From Candidatus Gerdarchaeota archaeon (GTDB lineage Archaea; Asgardarchaeota; Heimdallarchaeia; JABLTI01), in contig JAEORJ010000017.1 in the NCBI GenBank assembly GCA_016840945.1, forward strand, positions 1-29,987: DNA of 29,987 nucleotides. Reading direction: 5' to 3'. Position numbers and translations under genes: made by a program. Shown one piece after another: positions 8,462 to 16,930 of this stretch. Under the pieces are notes generated by a model. The model was given only the letters and a program-made list of their open reading frames with translations, was not told the origin of the DNA and searched no databases. Position 1 is the stretch's first letter, and each line of letters starts with the position of its first letter.

Positions 8462-9664
8462 ATGGAAAATTTAGTTATTAGTTATGATCGAGATGTTAAT
8501 CCCTCAAAACTTCCAGTAGAAATTGTTGAAAGGAAAGGCAAAGGTCACCCTGATTTTTTATGTGATAAAGCAGCTGAAGAATTAAGTATTGCAGTTAGTA
8601 AATGGTATATTGAAAATCATGGTCGAATTTTGCATCATAATGTAGATAAAGCAGTATTAGCAGGTGGACAATCAAACGCTAAAATTGGTCACGGAGAGGT
8701 TTTAGAACCCATCTATTTACTCCTTGTTGGTAGAGCCGTAGGAGTTAATACTCAAATAAATGGCACTTTTCTACCTATTGGAAAACTTGTTATTGAAACG
8801 ACCAAAAATTGGTTGAAAAAAGATTTACCTCACTTAAACATTGAACATGATATTATTATTGATTACAAAATAAGGTCTGGTAGCACCGATTTAGTTGGTA
8901 ACTTTGAAGAAAGCTATCAAATACCACGTGCTAATGACACTTCGATTGGAATTGGTTTTGCACCATTTACAAAAGTTGAACAATTAACTTTCCAAACTGA
9001 ACAATTACTTAATGACCCAGCAACAAAAAAGAAACACCCAGCAATTGGTGAAGATATTAAGGTCATGGGAGTTAGAAAAGGAAAGAAAATTGACCTTACA
9101 GTTGCTTGTGCAATGATTTGTACTGAATTAGTCGATGTGGATCATTATTTGAATACCAAGGAAGAAGCTTCAGAGATAATAAAAGACTTAGCTGCAAAAA
9201 TCTGGGATGGATCAATTAGTGTGGATGTTAATGTAGCAGATGTGCCCACAAACGAAGATTGTTTGTATTTAACAGTAACTGGAACATCAGCAGAAGCTGG
9301 TGATGATGGTCAAGTTGGTAGAGGTAATCGTGCTAATGGATTAATTACTCCTTATCGTCCAATGACACTCGAAGCAGCAGCAGGTAAAAATCCAGTCAGT
9401 CATGTTGGAAAAACTTACAATATAGCTGCAAGAAAGATTTGCGAGGAAGTGGTTTCAGAATTAAGTGTTGATAATGCTGATTGTTATTTAGTTAGTAAAA
9501 TAGGCAAATTAATCACTGAACCACAAATTATAGAACTAGCTATTGTAGGTGGCAAGAAAGAAAGTAGAACCAGAAGACAACTTGAAGAAATAGTCCAAGA
9601 ACAATTAAGTAAGATGCCTGAAATTTGGCGTGGATTTATGAACAGATCTTATGAGCTCTACTAA
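8462..9664 (+). CDS. mat: S-adenosylmethionine synthetase, archaeal type
   Basis: This 400-residue enzyme matches archaeal methionine adenosyltransferase, which makes S-adenosylmethionine from methionine and ATP and is very distant from bacterial MetK. Diagnostic segments are VERKGKGHPDFLCDKAAE near the N-terminus, AVLAGGQSNAKIGHGE, and the highly conserved AEAGDDGQVGRGNRANG followed by ITPYRPMTLEAAAGKNPVSH. Length is normal for the family. GGAAG precedes the ATG by a few bases. It sits 128 bases after dnaJ on the same strand and nearly abuts the convergent orphan gene, with only nine bases between the stop codons. It is an essential cytosolic housekeeping function. Confidence 0.97.
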   Translation: MENLVISYDRDVNPSKLPVEIVERKGKGHPDFLCDKAAEELSIAVSKWYIENHGRILHHNVDKAVLAGGQSNAKIGHGEVLEPIYLLLVGRAVGVNTQINGTFLPIGKLVIETTKNWLKKDLPHLNIEHDIIIDYKIRSGSTDLVGNFEESYQIPRANDTSIGIGFAPFTKVEQLTFQTEQLLNDPATKKKHPAIGEDIKVMGVRKGKKIDLTVACAMICTELVDVDHYLNTKEEASEIIKDLAAKIWDGSISVDVNVADVPTNEDCLYLTVTGTSAEAGDDGQVGRGNRANGLITPYRPMTLEAAAGKNPVSHVGKTYNIAARKICEEVVSELSVDNADCYLVSKIGKLITEPQIIELAIVGGKKESRTRRQLEEIVQEQLSKMPEIWRGFMNRSYELY

Positions 9665-9673
9665 ATAAAACAC

Positions 9674-11233
9674 TTACTCAATCTTTAAGGATGGAATTGG
9701 TAATCGAAGGTATTGCTTATAACCAAAAGCATCATTAAATCTTATACCTAGATTATTGAAATTCACCGTCCCTTTCTTTTTTAATAAAATTGGTATTTTC
9801 AGCGAATACCTCTCATTCATTTTGAAAGAAGCTAATTTTATTTTTCTTTTCTCACCAATAATTTCAATATTATCTCGTGGGGTCCATCTAAGATCCTCCG
9901 CTGTAAAAGAACCTAAATCACTATCTAATCTATTAATAAAAGTTAATATTATGTCTCCAGCAGTATCAAAATTAGTTGATGTGAATTCAACTATGAAATC
10001 AATGCCTTTGTAATAAATTGTTTCTAGAACTTCATCAATTTGATAATCAAATTCTGTTGAAAATAAATTAATATTTGAGCGCCAAATTGATAGAAAGGAT
10101 TTTGCTTGCTTATTATTAATAGCGTTGATTAATTGGTCAACAACTTCTCCTTTGGGTTTTGAATTAGCTATGTTATTAGCTGCTTTTAATGTATTATCAG
10201 TAATTAATCCAATAGAATTAGATTGAAATTCAGATATTGCTTTAATGAATAAATATATTGCATAGTCTTCTTTTATTAAATTGAATTCTTTATCACTCTC
10301 AAGAGATGTTATAAAATTAGCAATTTTGTTCTTAGCATCTTCTTCAGTGTATAGTTCATTGAAGAAGGAATCAATGAAACATGATATTTGTTTTTCTGTA
10401 AAACTAAATTTATCTCCAAATAATAAACTATCAAAAAATAATTTCTTTAATTCCTTTAAATAATCGAAAAATTTTAGCAATTCTAATTTGTTATTTGCTT
10501 GATCACTATTTAATTTATTAATTGCTAATTTTTTAACTTTCCAATCAAGCAATAATTCTTCAAGCTTAGAATGATTAGTTAAGTATAACATAGAAGCCAT
10601 TCGTGCACATTCTCGTGATAAGTAATCATCATTTATTACAGAGTTAATCACAACAAAGAAAGCTTCCTTAGTGAGAATTTCTTGTAAGTATTTATTATCT
10701 TTTAGATTTACAGGAACTTCTAGAAAACCTTCAACTATTTGAAATGGTTGTAGCCAATAATTCTTATTATCATCCAATTGATTGTTGATGGTTATTATTG
10801 GTCTCTTTTGAACCTTAATCTTAGTAATTTTCTCAATGTCTTCAATAATCTCTGAATATCTATTATCAAGTTCAACTGCATGATCGCTAATGGTTGGTTT
10901 TACTTCAATCTTAGGATAACGCAAAACTCTAGTAGATGTTTTCTCAAGGTGCTTGATTATTTTATCTAATTGATCTTCAGAATAGCTAGTTTCACTTACA
11001 CAGTACCCATCTCTATTGAAATAATATAATCTAGCCATTGTTCCATAATGAACAAAGACAGTATAAGCTATTGCCTTATATCTAGTGAGAATTAGCTGAG
11101 GGATTGGTCCATGGTAGAAAGTTTTTGTTCCTTTAGCTTTTCTAACCTCAGTATATTCGGGGGATTTGGTTTCATATTCATTTTTAGCAAATTCAAATAA
11201 CCGTTTCTTGACATCTCGAGAGGAGGAAGACAT
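9674..11233 (-). CDS. Orphan 519-residue protein with C-terminal beta-sandwich
   Basis: I do not recognise this protein. The first 120 residues contain alternating strands (TKTFYHGPIPQLIL, AIAYTVFVHYGTMARLYYF). Residues of roughly 180-400 are almost entirely helical and rich in Leu, Lys and Asn. The last 100 residues look like an immunoglobulin-type beta-sandwich: KIKLASFKMNERYSLKIPI, then KKKGTVNFNNLGIRFNDAFG. That final pattern resembles the beta-domain found in DUF58 or arrestin-like proteins, where a G-x-V turn precedes a D-x-F/P-G motif. There is no signal peptide, membrane segment or catalytic motif. The start ATG follows AGAGG. A scaffold or adaptor role is possible but not shown. Confidence 0.6.
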   Translation of the reverse strand: MSSSSRDVKKRLFEFAKNEYETKSPEYTEVRKAKGTKTFYHGPIPQLILTRYKAIAYTVFVHYGTMARLYYFNRDGYCVSETSYSEDQLDKIIKHLEKTSTRVLRYPKIEVKPTISDHAVELDNRYSEIIEDIEKITKIKVQKRPIITINNQLDDNKNYWLQPFQIVEGFLEVPVNLKDNKYLQEILTKEAFFVVINSVINDDYLSRECARMASMLYLTNHSKLEELLLDWKVKKLAINKLNSDQANNKLELLKFFDYLKELKKLFFDSLLFGDKFSFTEKQISCFIDSFFNELYTEEDAKNKIANFITSLESDKEFNLIKEDYAIYLFIKAISEFQSNSIGLITDNTLKAANNIANSKPKGEVVDQLINAINNKQAKSFLSIWRSNINLFSTEFDYQIDEVLETIYYKGIDFIVEFTSTNFDTAGDIILTFINRLDSDLGSFTAEDLRWTPRDNIEIIGEKRKIKLASFKMNERYSLKIPILLKKKGTVNFNNLGIRFNDAFGYKQYLRLPIPSLKIE

Positions 11234-11424
11234 ACTGGAACCTCTAAATTAACTAATATTAATACTATAGTAGTATTCTATGTCCTAAAAAATATTAACG
11301 TTATTAGGAAATCAATTTTGAACTATCGACCATGAATAACTAAAGGTTCTTATCTAAGAAAAAGCAAAAATACTTTAGATAAATTACTACATATCTATTG
11401 TTAAAATAAAAACAGGTAATGAAA

Positions 11425-12417
11425 ATGACTTTTGATGAAATAAATGATGGAATCTGGAATGTGTATGGGGAACATGGACCTGGTGGTGAAAGAAATGCTT
11501 CCTATATTATCATGGATGATGATATTGCTATTATCGATACCGGTATTCTAGGAACAATACAATTTGAGATTGGTGAATGTATCGACCATGCTGGAAGAAA
11601 ACGTAGTGAAGTCAAACACATCTTATTAACACGTGAACATCATGATGCTATTGGTGGAGCAGAGAAATTAAAAGAGATGTTTCCAAAGGCACAATTAATT
11701 TGTCATAAGGATGCTGAAGATACATTACGAAAACCATATCTCTTTTTACCAGAAAAGCATTTTGAACCAAATAGCAAAAGTGGACGATTTTCATTTCAAC
11801 CATGGGAAAAAATACGAAGTATAAAACCAGATGCTGTGTTTGAAGATGGAGATAAAATAAAGCTCGGAAAAACAACTCTCTATGTAATAGCTTATCCTGG
11901 TTTTAGTCAAGGACATTCAATGTTCTTCAGCTCAAAGCAAAAAGCAATGTTCACAGGTGCAGAGCTATATATCTATCCAATGCAATTTAGCAATTATTTA
12001 ATTGATAAAACTGGAAGCGCAGTTGCGAGAGAGAGTGCTTTAAAATTCATCTCCCGAGCAGATGTAGATATGCTTTGTCCAGCGTATGATGGTTCTTATA
12101 TCGGTTCACAAGCAAAAGAATTAATTAAACAAGCATTGAGTGCACATAAAACATACGAAGAAACAATTCTTGTTACTTTGACATCAAAAGGAGCTTGCAC
12201 TTTCGATGAACTAAAAGAAGAAGTGTACTTAAGTTTAGGAATCGAATGGTATAAACCATGGAAAGAATTAGTTGACGATTTAACACTGAAAGCACATATG
12301 CATAAACTAGAAGATGAAGATAAAATTTTCCAAACAGAAAGCAAACGTAAGAAAGAAACTGTTTGGGAAGTCCATGACGACGCAAAAATAGATCCCGATA
12401 GTGTTCTTTATTATTAA
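11425..12417 (+). CDS. Metallo-beta-lactamase-fold protein with degenerate metal site
   Basis: The N-terminal part follows the MBL fold: a YIIMDDDIAIIDTG strand pair, then the segment where HxHxDH is expected. Here it reads LLTREHHDAIGG, so the first and last histidines are Arg and Ala. Further on, GHS in FSQGHSMFF keeps the third-motif histidine, but the bridging aspartate expected after TG reads AE (MFTGAELYI). A winged-helix-like tail (KTYEETILVTLTSKGACTFDELKEEVY) follows, as in many LACTB2-type proteins. I expect an altered, single-metal or non-catalytic protein. ATG at 11425 is preferred over 11419 because AGGTAA ends too close to the latter. Length is about 330 residues. The fold is fairly sure, the activity is not. 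Confidence 0.75.
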   Translation: MTFDEINDGIWNVYGEHGPGGERNASYIIMDDDIAIIDTGILGTIQFEIGECIDHAGRKRSEVKHILLTREHHDAIGGAEKLKEMFPKAQLICHKDAEDTLRKPYLFLPEKHFEPNSKSGRFSFQPWEKIRSIKPDAVFEDGDKIKLGKTTLYVIAYPGFSQGHSMFFSSKQKAMFTGAELYIYPMQFSNYLIDKTGSAVARESALKFISRADVDMLCPAYDGSYIGSQAKELIKQALSAHKTYEETILVTLTSKGACTFDELKEEVYLSLGIEWYKPWKELVDDLTLKAHMHKLEDEDKIFQTESKRKKETVWEVHDDAKIDPDSVLYY

Positions 12418-12432
12418 TCAATGGAAATAATT

Positions 12433-12471
12433 ATTCTGTGGTTATTTACCACGGAATAGTATTCTATTTTT
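12433..12471 (+). terminator. Hairpin plus T-run after the MBL-fold gene
   Basis: ATTCTGTGGT (12433-12442) pairs with ACCACGGAAT (12448-12457) over ten base pairs with one G-U, around a five-base loop. A T-run follows at about 12467-12471. Confidence 0.6.
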
Positions 12472-12491
12472 AAAAAATTAGAAAAATCAGA

Positions 12492-12511
12492 GGATGTAAG
12501 AAATTACATCC
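12492..12511 (-). terminator. Hairpin terminator of the COG2229-like GTPase gene
   Basis: GGATGTAA and TTACATCC form an eight-base-pair stem with a four-base loop. On the minus strand it lies shortly after the GTPase stop codon and is followed by U-rich RNA (positions 12486 downwards). Confidence 0.55.
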
Positions 12512-12528
12512 CATTAAAAAACTGAAGA

Positions 12529-13041
12529 TTATTCTTCTGCTTCTGATTTACGAATTTGTTTTAAGACCTCGACGAGTGTAGTCTTCGTTCCCTCACCACG
12601 AACAGCAGAGGTACCAATAACCTTCCCTTTGAAACCAATCATTTGTTTGATCCTGTCAGGAGATATTGCACCTTCTTTATCCTGTTTATTAGCGCAAATA
12701 ACGATAGGAACGCGACCACATACAGCCTTAATCCGTTTTGTTAAAGCCTCCACTTGTGCAAATGTTGCTGGATCAGTACTGTCAATAACCATTATGATAC
12801 CCGAAGCTCCTCGAGCGACACATTGTTGAACATCTTTGAAATGATCTTGCCCTGGTGTGCCAAATAGATGTACATGGAAATTTTCAATCATTTCATGAGT
12901 GAAATCCAATCCGACCGTTGTACCATTAACTGCGACATTCATTGGTTTTGTACCAAATCTTTGAATAAACTCAGATTTTCCTGCATTGTATGGTCCAGTA
13001 ACAACAATTTTGATATCTTGATCTGGGCTGTGTGGTTCCAT
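12529..13041 (-). CDS. Small Ras-like GTPase, MglA/COG2229 type
   Basis: The frame is open from a GTG at 13053, but that GTG is part of a GGTGGAT Shine-Dalgarno sequence correctly spaced from ATG at 13041, so the product is 170 residues. It shows the whole G-domain: P-loop GPYNAGKS (16-23), switch I threonine in NGTTVGLDF (near 42), G3 as LFGTPGQDHF, NKQD (118-121) and SAV (145-147). G3 has glycine in place of the usual Asp of DxxG. This is characteristic of the prokaryotic COG2229/MglA-like GTPases, which often act with roadblock-type activators. There is no lipid-modification cysteine at the C-terminus. It is divergent from the longin-like/Arf operon and has its own terminator hairpin. Confidence 0.9.
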   Translation of the reverse strand: MEPHSPDQDIKIVVTGPYNAGKSEFIQRFGTKPMNVAVNGTTVGLDFTHEMIENFHVHLFGTPGQDHFKDVQQCVARGASGIIMVIDSTDPATFAQVEALTKRIKAVCGRVPIVICANKQDKEGAISPDRIKQMIGFKGKVIGTSAVRGEGTKTTLVEVLKQIRKSEAEE

Positions 13042-13103
13042 TTTAAAATCCACCTACACTACAACTCTCTAAGGACTAATAAAAGAGTAAATATTATCTT
13101 GGT

Positions 13104-13112
13104 GTTATATAG
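13104..13112 (-). promoter_or_regulatory. TATA-like box for the COG2229-like GTPase gene
   Basis: On the minus strand this reads CTATATAAC, a good archaeal TATA box. Transcription would start near 13080, about 40 bases before the chosen ATG at 13041. Confidence 0.4.
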
Positions 13113-13313
13113 AGATGATAAGTAAGAATTAACTTGAAAAAATAATACAAAACGTAACAAAATAGCTGAAAAAAAGTGTTTTATTTTTGTCCGTAGAATG
13201 ATGCACTGACTAGAAGACTTAAAAAGAAAATCAACAAAATATTAATTGTAAAATTATCCTTTTACAAATTAAAATAAAAAGTATAGCAAAGGAAATAGTG
13301 AGGGTTACTGTAA

Positions 13314-13811
13314 ATGAAACCAGTATGCTTATGTTTAGTTCAAATGGGACAGAAGGGATTAGAACTTGTAAAAGCATATCCCAATGTTCTACCTGAACCA
13401 ATAATAAACCAGATAGTCGTTAAGAGTATGCCTTTTAACGCAAAAGATGGTGATTTTGCTTCTAGCACAGTGGATGATACTGTGTTTTCTGGTTATGTCT
13501 TTTCTGTACCAGCTGATAGCGGAAGAGACAATATTGCTTCTCTAGTAGCAGTATATAGTGATATGAAATACGATTCAGAATCAATTCGAAAAGTATTCTC
13601 ATTTACGATCACTGAACTAAAGAAAAATAATTTAGCGGATGTAAGTACCATTGGAAAGATTTTACCAAATCTCTATAATGGACTGATCGAAGGATCACTG
13701 AATATCAGAATAAGCTCAATTGTTTCTTTAGAATTTGACTTTAAGAGCAAGCAAGAAAAAGACAAAGATATGGAAGCATTACAAGAATTTGGAAAAGACT
13801 TATGGAAATAA
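13314..13811 (+). CDS. Longin/roadblock-like protein preceding an Arf-like GTPase
   Basis: This 165-residue soluble protein begins with a hydrophobic strand (KPVCLCLVQMG). A loop-helix stretch follows, then two paired strands (TVFSGYVFSVPAD and IASLVAVYSDM) and a long helix (SESIRKVFSFTITELKKN). It ends in a charged, probably helical tail. This order resembles the longin/roadblock superfamily, members of which bind small GTPases as activators or adaptors. The assignment is by pattern, not by a clear signature. ATG follows GAGGG with normal spacing. It is first in an operon, 18 bases before the Arf-like gene, and the neighbouring G-protein strengthens the idea that it is a GTPase partner. Confidence 0.62.
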   Translation: MKPVCLCLVQMGQKGLELVKAYPNVLPEPIINQIVVKSMPFNAKDGDFASSTVDDTVFSGYVFSVPADSGRDNIASLVAVYSDMKYDSESIRKVFSFTITELKKNNLADVSTIGKILPNLYNGLIEGSLNIRISSIVSLEFDFKSKQEKDKDMEALQEFGKDLWK

Positions 13812-13829
13812 GCAAGGAGAATAGTAACT

Positions 13830-14360
13830 TTGGCTTTTTTACTTAGGTTATTTAAGCAACACACGAAACAAGTAAATATAACAATATGTGGCCTAGATAA
13901 AGCAGGGAAAACCACAATTGTAAGGTATTTAGTAGAAGGTGAATATAAATCAACAATCCCAACAATGGGAGTAAACCGAGAAGTCATTAATTTACCCAAA
14001 TTACAAATGGATATCTTCGACCTTGGTGGTCAGGAGGATTTCCGTGGTTTATGGGTTGATATTAATGAAAAATCTGATGGTTTGATTTATGTTGTTGATA
14101 GCACTGATTTTTTTAGATTAGATGAGTCAAGGAAAATTTTCCATAATATCATTCAGACTCAGATTAATCCTTTTATCCCAGTTATGATTTTATTAAACAA
14201 AAGTGATCTCGATAATGCTATGTCCCGACCTGAATTTATTCAAAGATTCGGTTTAATGGAATTAGCCAATATTAAATGGGCTTGTTATGTCACTTCAGCC
14301 ATTACTGGTGAAGGTATTTTTGAAGGATTCAAATGGTTTATTGACCAATTTCAGGAGTAA
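13830..14360 (+). CDS. Arf-family small GTPase
   Basis: This 176-residue protein has all Arf-type motifs: P-loop GLDKAGKT (21-28), switch I PTMGVN (44-49), DLGGQ (64-68) followed by FRGLW as in Arf/Arl proteins, NKSD (123-126) and SA (146-147). The Gln of DLGGQ, which positions catalytic water, is present. The first ten residues (AFLLRLFKQ after Met) form an amphipathic helix like the membrane-binding helix of Arf and Arl2. Residue 2 is Ala, not Gly, so N-myristoylation is ruled out. The start is TTG with AAGGAG ten bases upstream. It stands between the longin-like gene and the 7-TM gene, only six bases from the latter. The protein probably cycles between cytosol and membrane. Confidence 0.93.
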   Translation: MAFLLRLFKQHTKQVNITICGLDKAGKTTIVRYLVEGEYKSTIPTMGVNREVINLPKLQMDIFDLGGQEDFRGLWVDINEKSDGLIYVVDSTDFFRLDESRKIFHNIIQTQINPFIPVMILLNKSDLDNAMSRPEFIQRFGLMELANIKWACYVTSAITGEGIFEGFKWFIDQFQE

Positions 14361-14366
14361 TTAATA

Positions 14367-15284
14367 TTGGAAGTTCTTACGATTTATTCTTTACATTATA
14401 TCATTCCTGGTGCATTGAACATTGTAGTTTTATCTGTTTTCAACACATTATTGTTGGTTAATTTCTTCCGTAAACGAACCATTGGTACTTTGCTTCTATT
14501 TTTTGCTTATTTCAGTCTTTGGTTAAATGAAGCTCTTGTTACCGCTGCTTTCCTTATGGAAGGTTATTTACCTGGCAATACTACAGTTGTTATGTGGGTC
14601 AAAGCAATGCATATTACTGGAGTGCTTTGCCTAGTTTATACTATCAATTGGATCTATTTCTTTGGGAATAGGCATCTCATACGAGATAATGATTTATTCA
14701 AATCATTATATACCTCTGTCTTTGGCGCTTTTGTTGGAGTCGTTGGTGCCTTATCTTTCCAAGAAATCTTTACTAATGTGGCTGATCCAGTTTGGTATAC
14801 TACTATAGAATTAGCGGAAGCCAATTTTAATCTCTATTATCCTGCCACTAAATGGCCTTATTTGATAGTAACATTCGGATTATTTGCTATTGGCTCTATT
14901 ACCTATTTGCGTCTTGCTTATCGGACTATTATTTTGCAGAGAAAAGCTAAGGATATTGTTACCAAAAAAGGTTTACGAACTGTCACAGTATCCATTATAC
15001 TTCTCTTAGCAACAGGTTTAATGCTTGGAGGATATATTTTTGGTGCAAATAAGGTAGCCTTCTTATCAGCCATTCTTTTTGTTCTAAGAGGGTTAGTTGT
15101 TCTCTTTGCTGTTGGTTTTGGTTATATTGGTTGGCTTATGCCTAATTGGATCCGTAAACGTTTTAGAGGTAAAGCTTGGATTACAAAGGTCTATACTGGC
15201 AAAATCCCCGAACCTAAACCTAGCGAGAAAAATCAGCCTTATGATGTAACTACAAGTAAATTAGTTGAAGTTGTTGACCAATGA
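14367..15284 (+). CDS. Seven-TM membrane protein in the Arf operon
   Basis: This 305-residue protein has seven hydrophobic helices: about residues 8-32, 37-61, 69-98, 112-133, 164-188, 205-230 and 233-262. A basic cytosolic C-terminal tail (NWIRKRFRGKAW, then a Pro/Lys-rich end) follows. The FGYIGWLMP segment closing the last helix resembles the 7-TM sensor modules seen in some prokaryotic membrane receptors, but there is no attached kinase or other effector domain. There is no lysine in helix seven that would point to a retinal protein. The start is TTG, with AGGAG lying in the end of the Arf-like gene, so translation of the two is coupled. A receptor or membrane anchor for the GTPase is the natural inference. 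No family is claimed. Confidence 0.7.
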   Translation: MEVLTIYSLHYIIPGALNIVVLSVFNTLLLVNFFRKRTIGTLLLFFAYFSLWLNEALVTAAFLMEGYLPGNTTVVMWVKAMHITGVLCLVYTINWIYFFGNRHLIRDNDLFKSLYTSVFGAFVGVVGALSFQEIFTNVADPVWYTTIELAEANFNLYYPATKWPYLIVTFGLFAIGSITYLRLAYRTIILQRKAKDIVTKKGLRTVTVSIILLLATGLMLGGYIFGANKVAFLSAILFVLRGLVVLFAVGFGYIGWLMPNWIRKRFRGKAWITKVYTGKIPEPKPSEKNQPYDVTTSKLVEVVDQ

Positions 15285-15294
15285 ATTAATAGCT

Positions 15295-15327
15295 AGATTG
15301 TCATACAATCTTGCTTCTTATTTTTTT
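15295..15327. terminator. Hairpin and T-run between convergent operons
   Basis: AGATTGT (15295-15301) and ACAATCT (15305-15311) form a seven-base-pair stem with a three-base loop. It is followed by a T-run at 15320-15327 that overlaps the 3' end of the kinase gene. Confidence 0.55.
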
Positions 15328-16772
15328 ATTCTCTTTAGAACTGCATCAGCTAATAATGCTGTTGAGGAAATGGTATCTCCTAGCCCAACTGTGTAAATTG
15401 GATTATCAATTATTATAGTTGGTATTGCTACGATTTGAAAATTATCTAATTGTAGAATACCTTGTTCTTTATACAAACCATTTTTGCCTTTCGCTTGCAT
15501 GCTTTTCTCAAGTGCTTGGAATTCTACAGTTGGTGTTTTTCCTACAAAATACTCGTTAATTAAAACATCATATTTTATCTCTTTCTGCACTTGTCCGGTC
15601 AATGCTTTATGAGCAGTAGCTATTGCAGAAAAGCACAAGGTTTTGCGTATTTGATCAGTTGGTAAGTGATAGTTATTTGAAACAGCTATTAAATAGCAAC
15701 CAAATTGATGTAAGTGAAATCTTTTTAATGATAGTTTTTCAGTTATTTTTAATACTGCTTCCAAGACATTGTCTTGAGTAAAATTCTCTCTTAAAATATT
15801 AGCTAATTTAACTTCACCAATCGCAGTCAGTATTTCCATGAGTTCTCGCTCATTACACCCCATACTATCCCAATAGTTTCCTTTTATTGATTTGTTTAAT
15901 AATAACTCTAACATTTGCTTATTTTTTGTACTACAGAGCTCTAAATGTACCATTAGCTCTGGATTTGCTTCTTTTGCTATAGTAATTAACTCAAATATTT
16001 CTATTAATTTCCTTTCGACTTTCTTCTCCTTAAATTCCTCACCGAAAGTAAGCATATGAAATCCTGATAAAATCATAACATTTGATTCTTCAGCGATTTG
16101 ATTAATGCCTTCAGAAAAAGCTTTATTGATAGTCATTTGAGAGTTTGGTGGATCATACGTAGCAATAAAACGATTGTCTCGAGGACATTTCCATATTAAA
16201 TTATCATTTAGTTTTAATCGATCATTTTTCCTAAATTCTGAGATAATATGGAGGTGCAAAGACTCATCATAACCCTCAACCTTAGTTGGGTGCTTAAAAG
16301 ATAATTGCCCTTTTTTGTCATAAGTTGGCATAAGGATATTTTTATTTTTCAAAAATAATGTTTTCAAAACTTTAGGCAACGTTGGAGTATGAACAAAAAT
16401 TTTAGGTACATTAAGCTCTGATAAAGTGTTAGCCATGTTTCCTGCCTGCCCACCCATCATTAGTACTCTTTCAGCGGGGAGTAAATCAATTAATTTCTGA
16501 TATGCGTTTTTATTTGAAATCAACCATTCACTAGCTTTGCCCTTTTCAAAACAGCCACACAATCCTGTAATATAATCAGTCGATTTTTGGATTACTCCTT
16601 TCCAATCGATTATCTCTTTTACTAAGGAATAACTTTCGACTTTCAAGTCCTGAATCATTTTCAAGATCATTTCTGAATCATATTTTATTATTACATCAAC
16701 ATTTGTATTGAATCCTACAGCAATACCATTGATTTTTTTGATGTTTTTCAATATTTCTTGATATGATTCCAA
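15318..16772 (-). CDS. ADP-dependent glucokinase/phosphofructokinase family
   Basis: This 484-residue protein belongs to the ADP-dependent sugar kinases of archaea, which phosphorylate glucose or fructose 6-phosphate with ADP in the modified Embden-Meyerhof pathway. Key segments are AVGFNTNVDVIIKY near residue 20 (the NxxD substrate motif), MGGQAGNMANTLSEL, and YTVGLGDTISS near the end, where the aspartate of GLGD (residue 466) is the catalytic base. The ribokinase-like fold and length agree with the family (usually about 450-480 residues). Glucokinase and phosphofructokinase forms differ by a few substrate-site residues that I cannot assign reliably. The start is TTG and lacks a strong Shine-Dalgarno sequence. 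It stands alone between the 7-TM gene and a 10-TM gene. Confidence 0.9.
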   Translation of the reverse strand: MESYQEILKNIKKINGIAVGFNTNVDVIIKYDSEMILKMIQDLKVESYSLVKEIIDWKGVIQKSTDYITGLCGCFEKGKASEWLISNKNAYQKLIDLLPAERVLMMGGQAGNMANTLSELNVPKIFVHTPTLPKVLKTLFLKNKNILMPTYDKKGQLSFKHPTKVEGYDESLHLHIISEFRKNDRLKLNDNLIWKCPRDNRFIATYDPPNSQMTINKAFSEGINQIAEESNVMILSGFHMLTFGEEFKEKKVERKLIEIFELITIAKEANPELMVHLELCSTKNKQMLELLLNKSIKGNYWDSMGCNERELMEILTAIGEVKLANILRENFTQDNVLEAVLKITEKLSLKRFHLHQFGCYLIAVSNNYHLPTDQIRKTLCFSAIATAHKALTGQVQKEIKYDVLINEYFVGKTPTVEFQALEKSMQAKGKNGLYKEQGILQLDNFQIVAIPTIIIDNPIYTVGLGDTISSTALLADAVLKRIKK

Positions 16773-16879
16773 AAAAATATCAGACCAATTTAATGTGATG
16801 ATTGTTCATCCTCCAACTAATAATCGAGTTCTCATTACATATTATAATTTTTTTCTTATTAAATTACCAATAGTAAAAA

Positions 16880-16930
16880 TTGTAAAAAAAAGGGAAAAAT
16901 GAAATTGGATTTGATTAATTAAAATTAATC
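16880..16930 (-). terminator. Possible terminator of the 10-TM gene
   Basis: GATTAAT (16913-16919) and ATTAATC (16924-16930) form a short AT-rich stem directly after the stop codon. A U-run on the minus strand follows, corresponding to the A-run near 16883-16890. Confidence 0.4.

Noticed and set aside
12096..12421. Two minus-strand frames over the end of the MBL-fold gene
   Set aside because: Antisense shadows without initiation signals; the plus-strand gene is coherent across this region.
14367..15284. Microbial rhodopsin
   Set aside because: Seven helices are present, but the last helix has no retinal-binding lysine and the sequence shows no rhodopsin signature.
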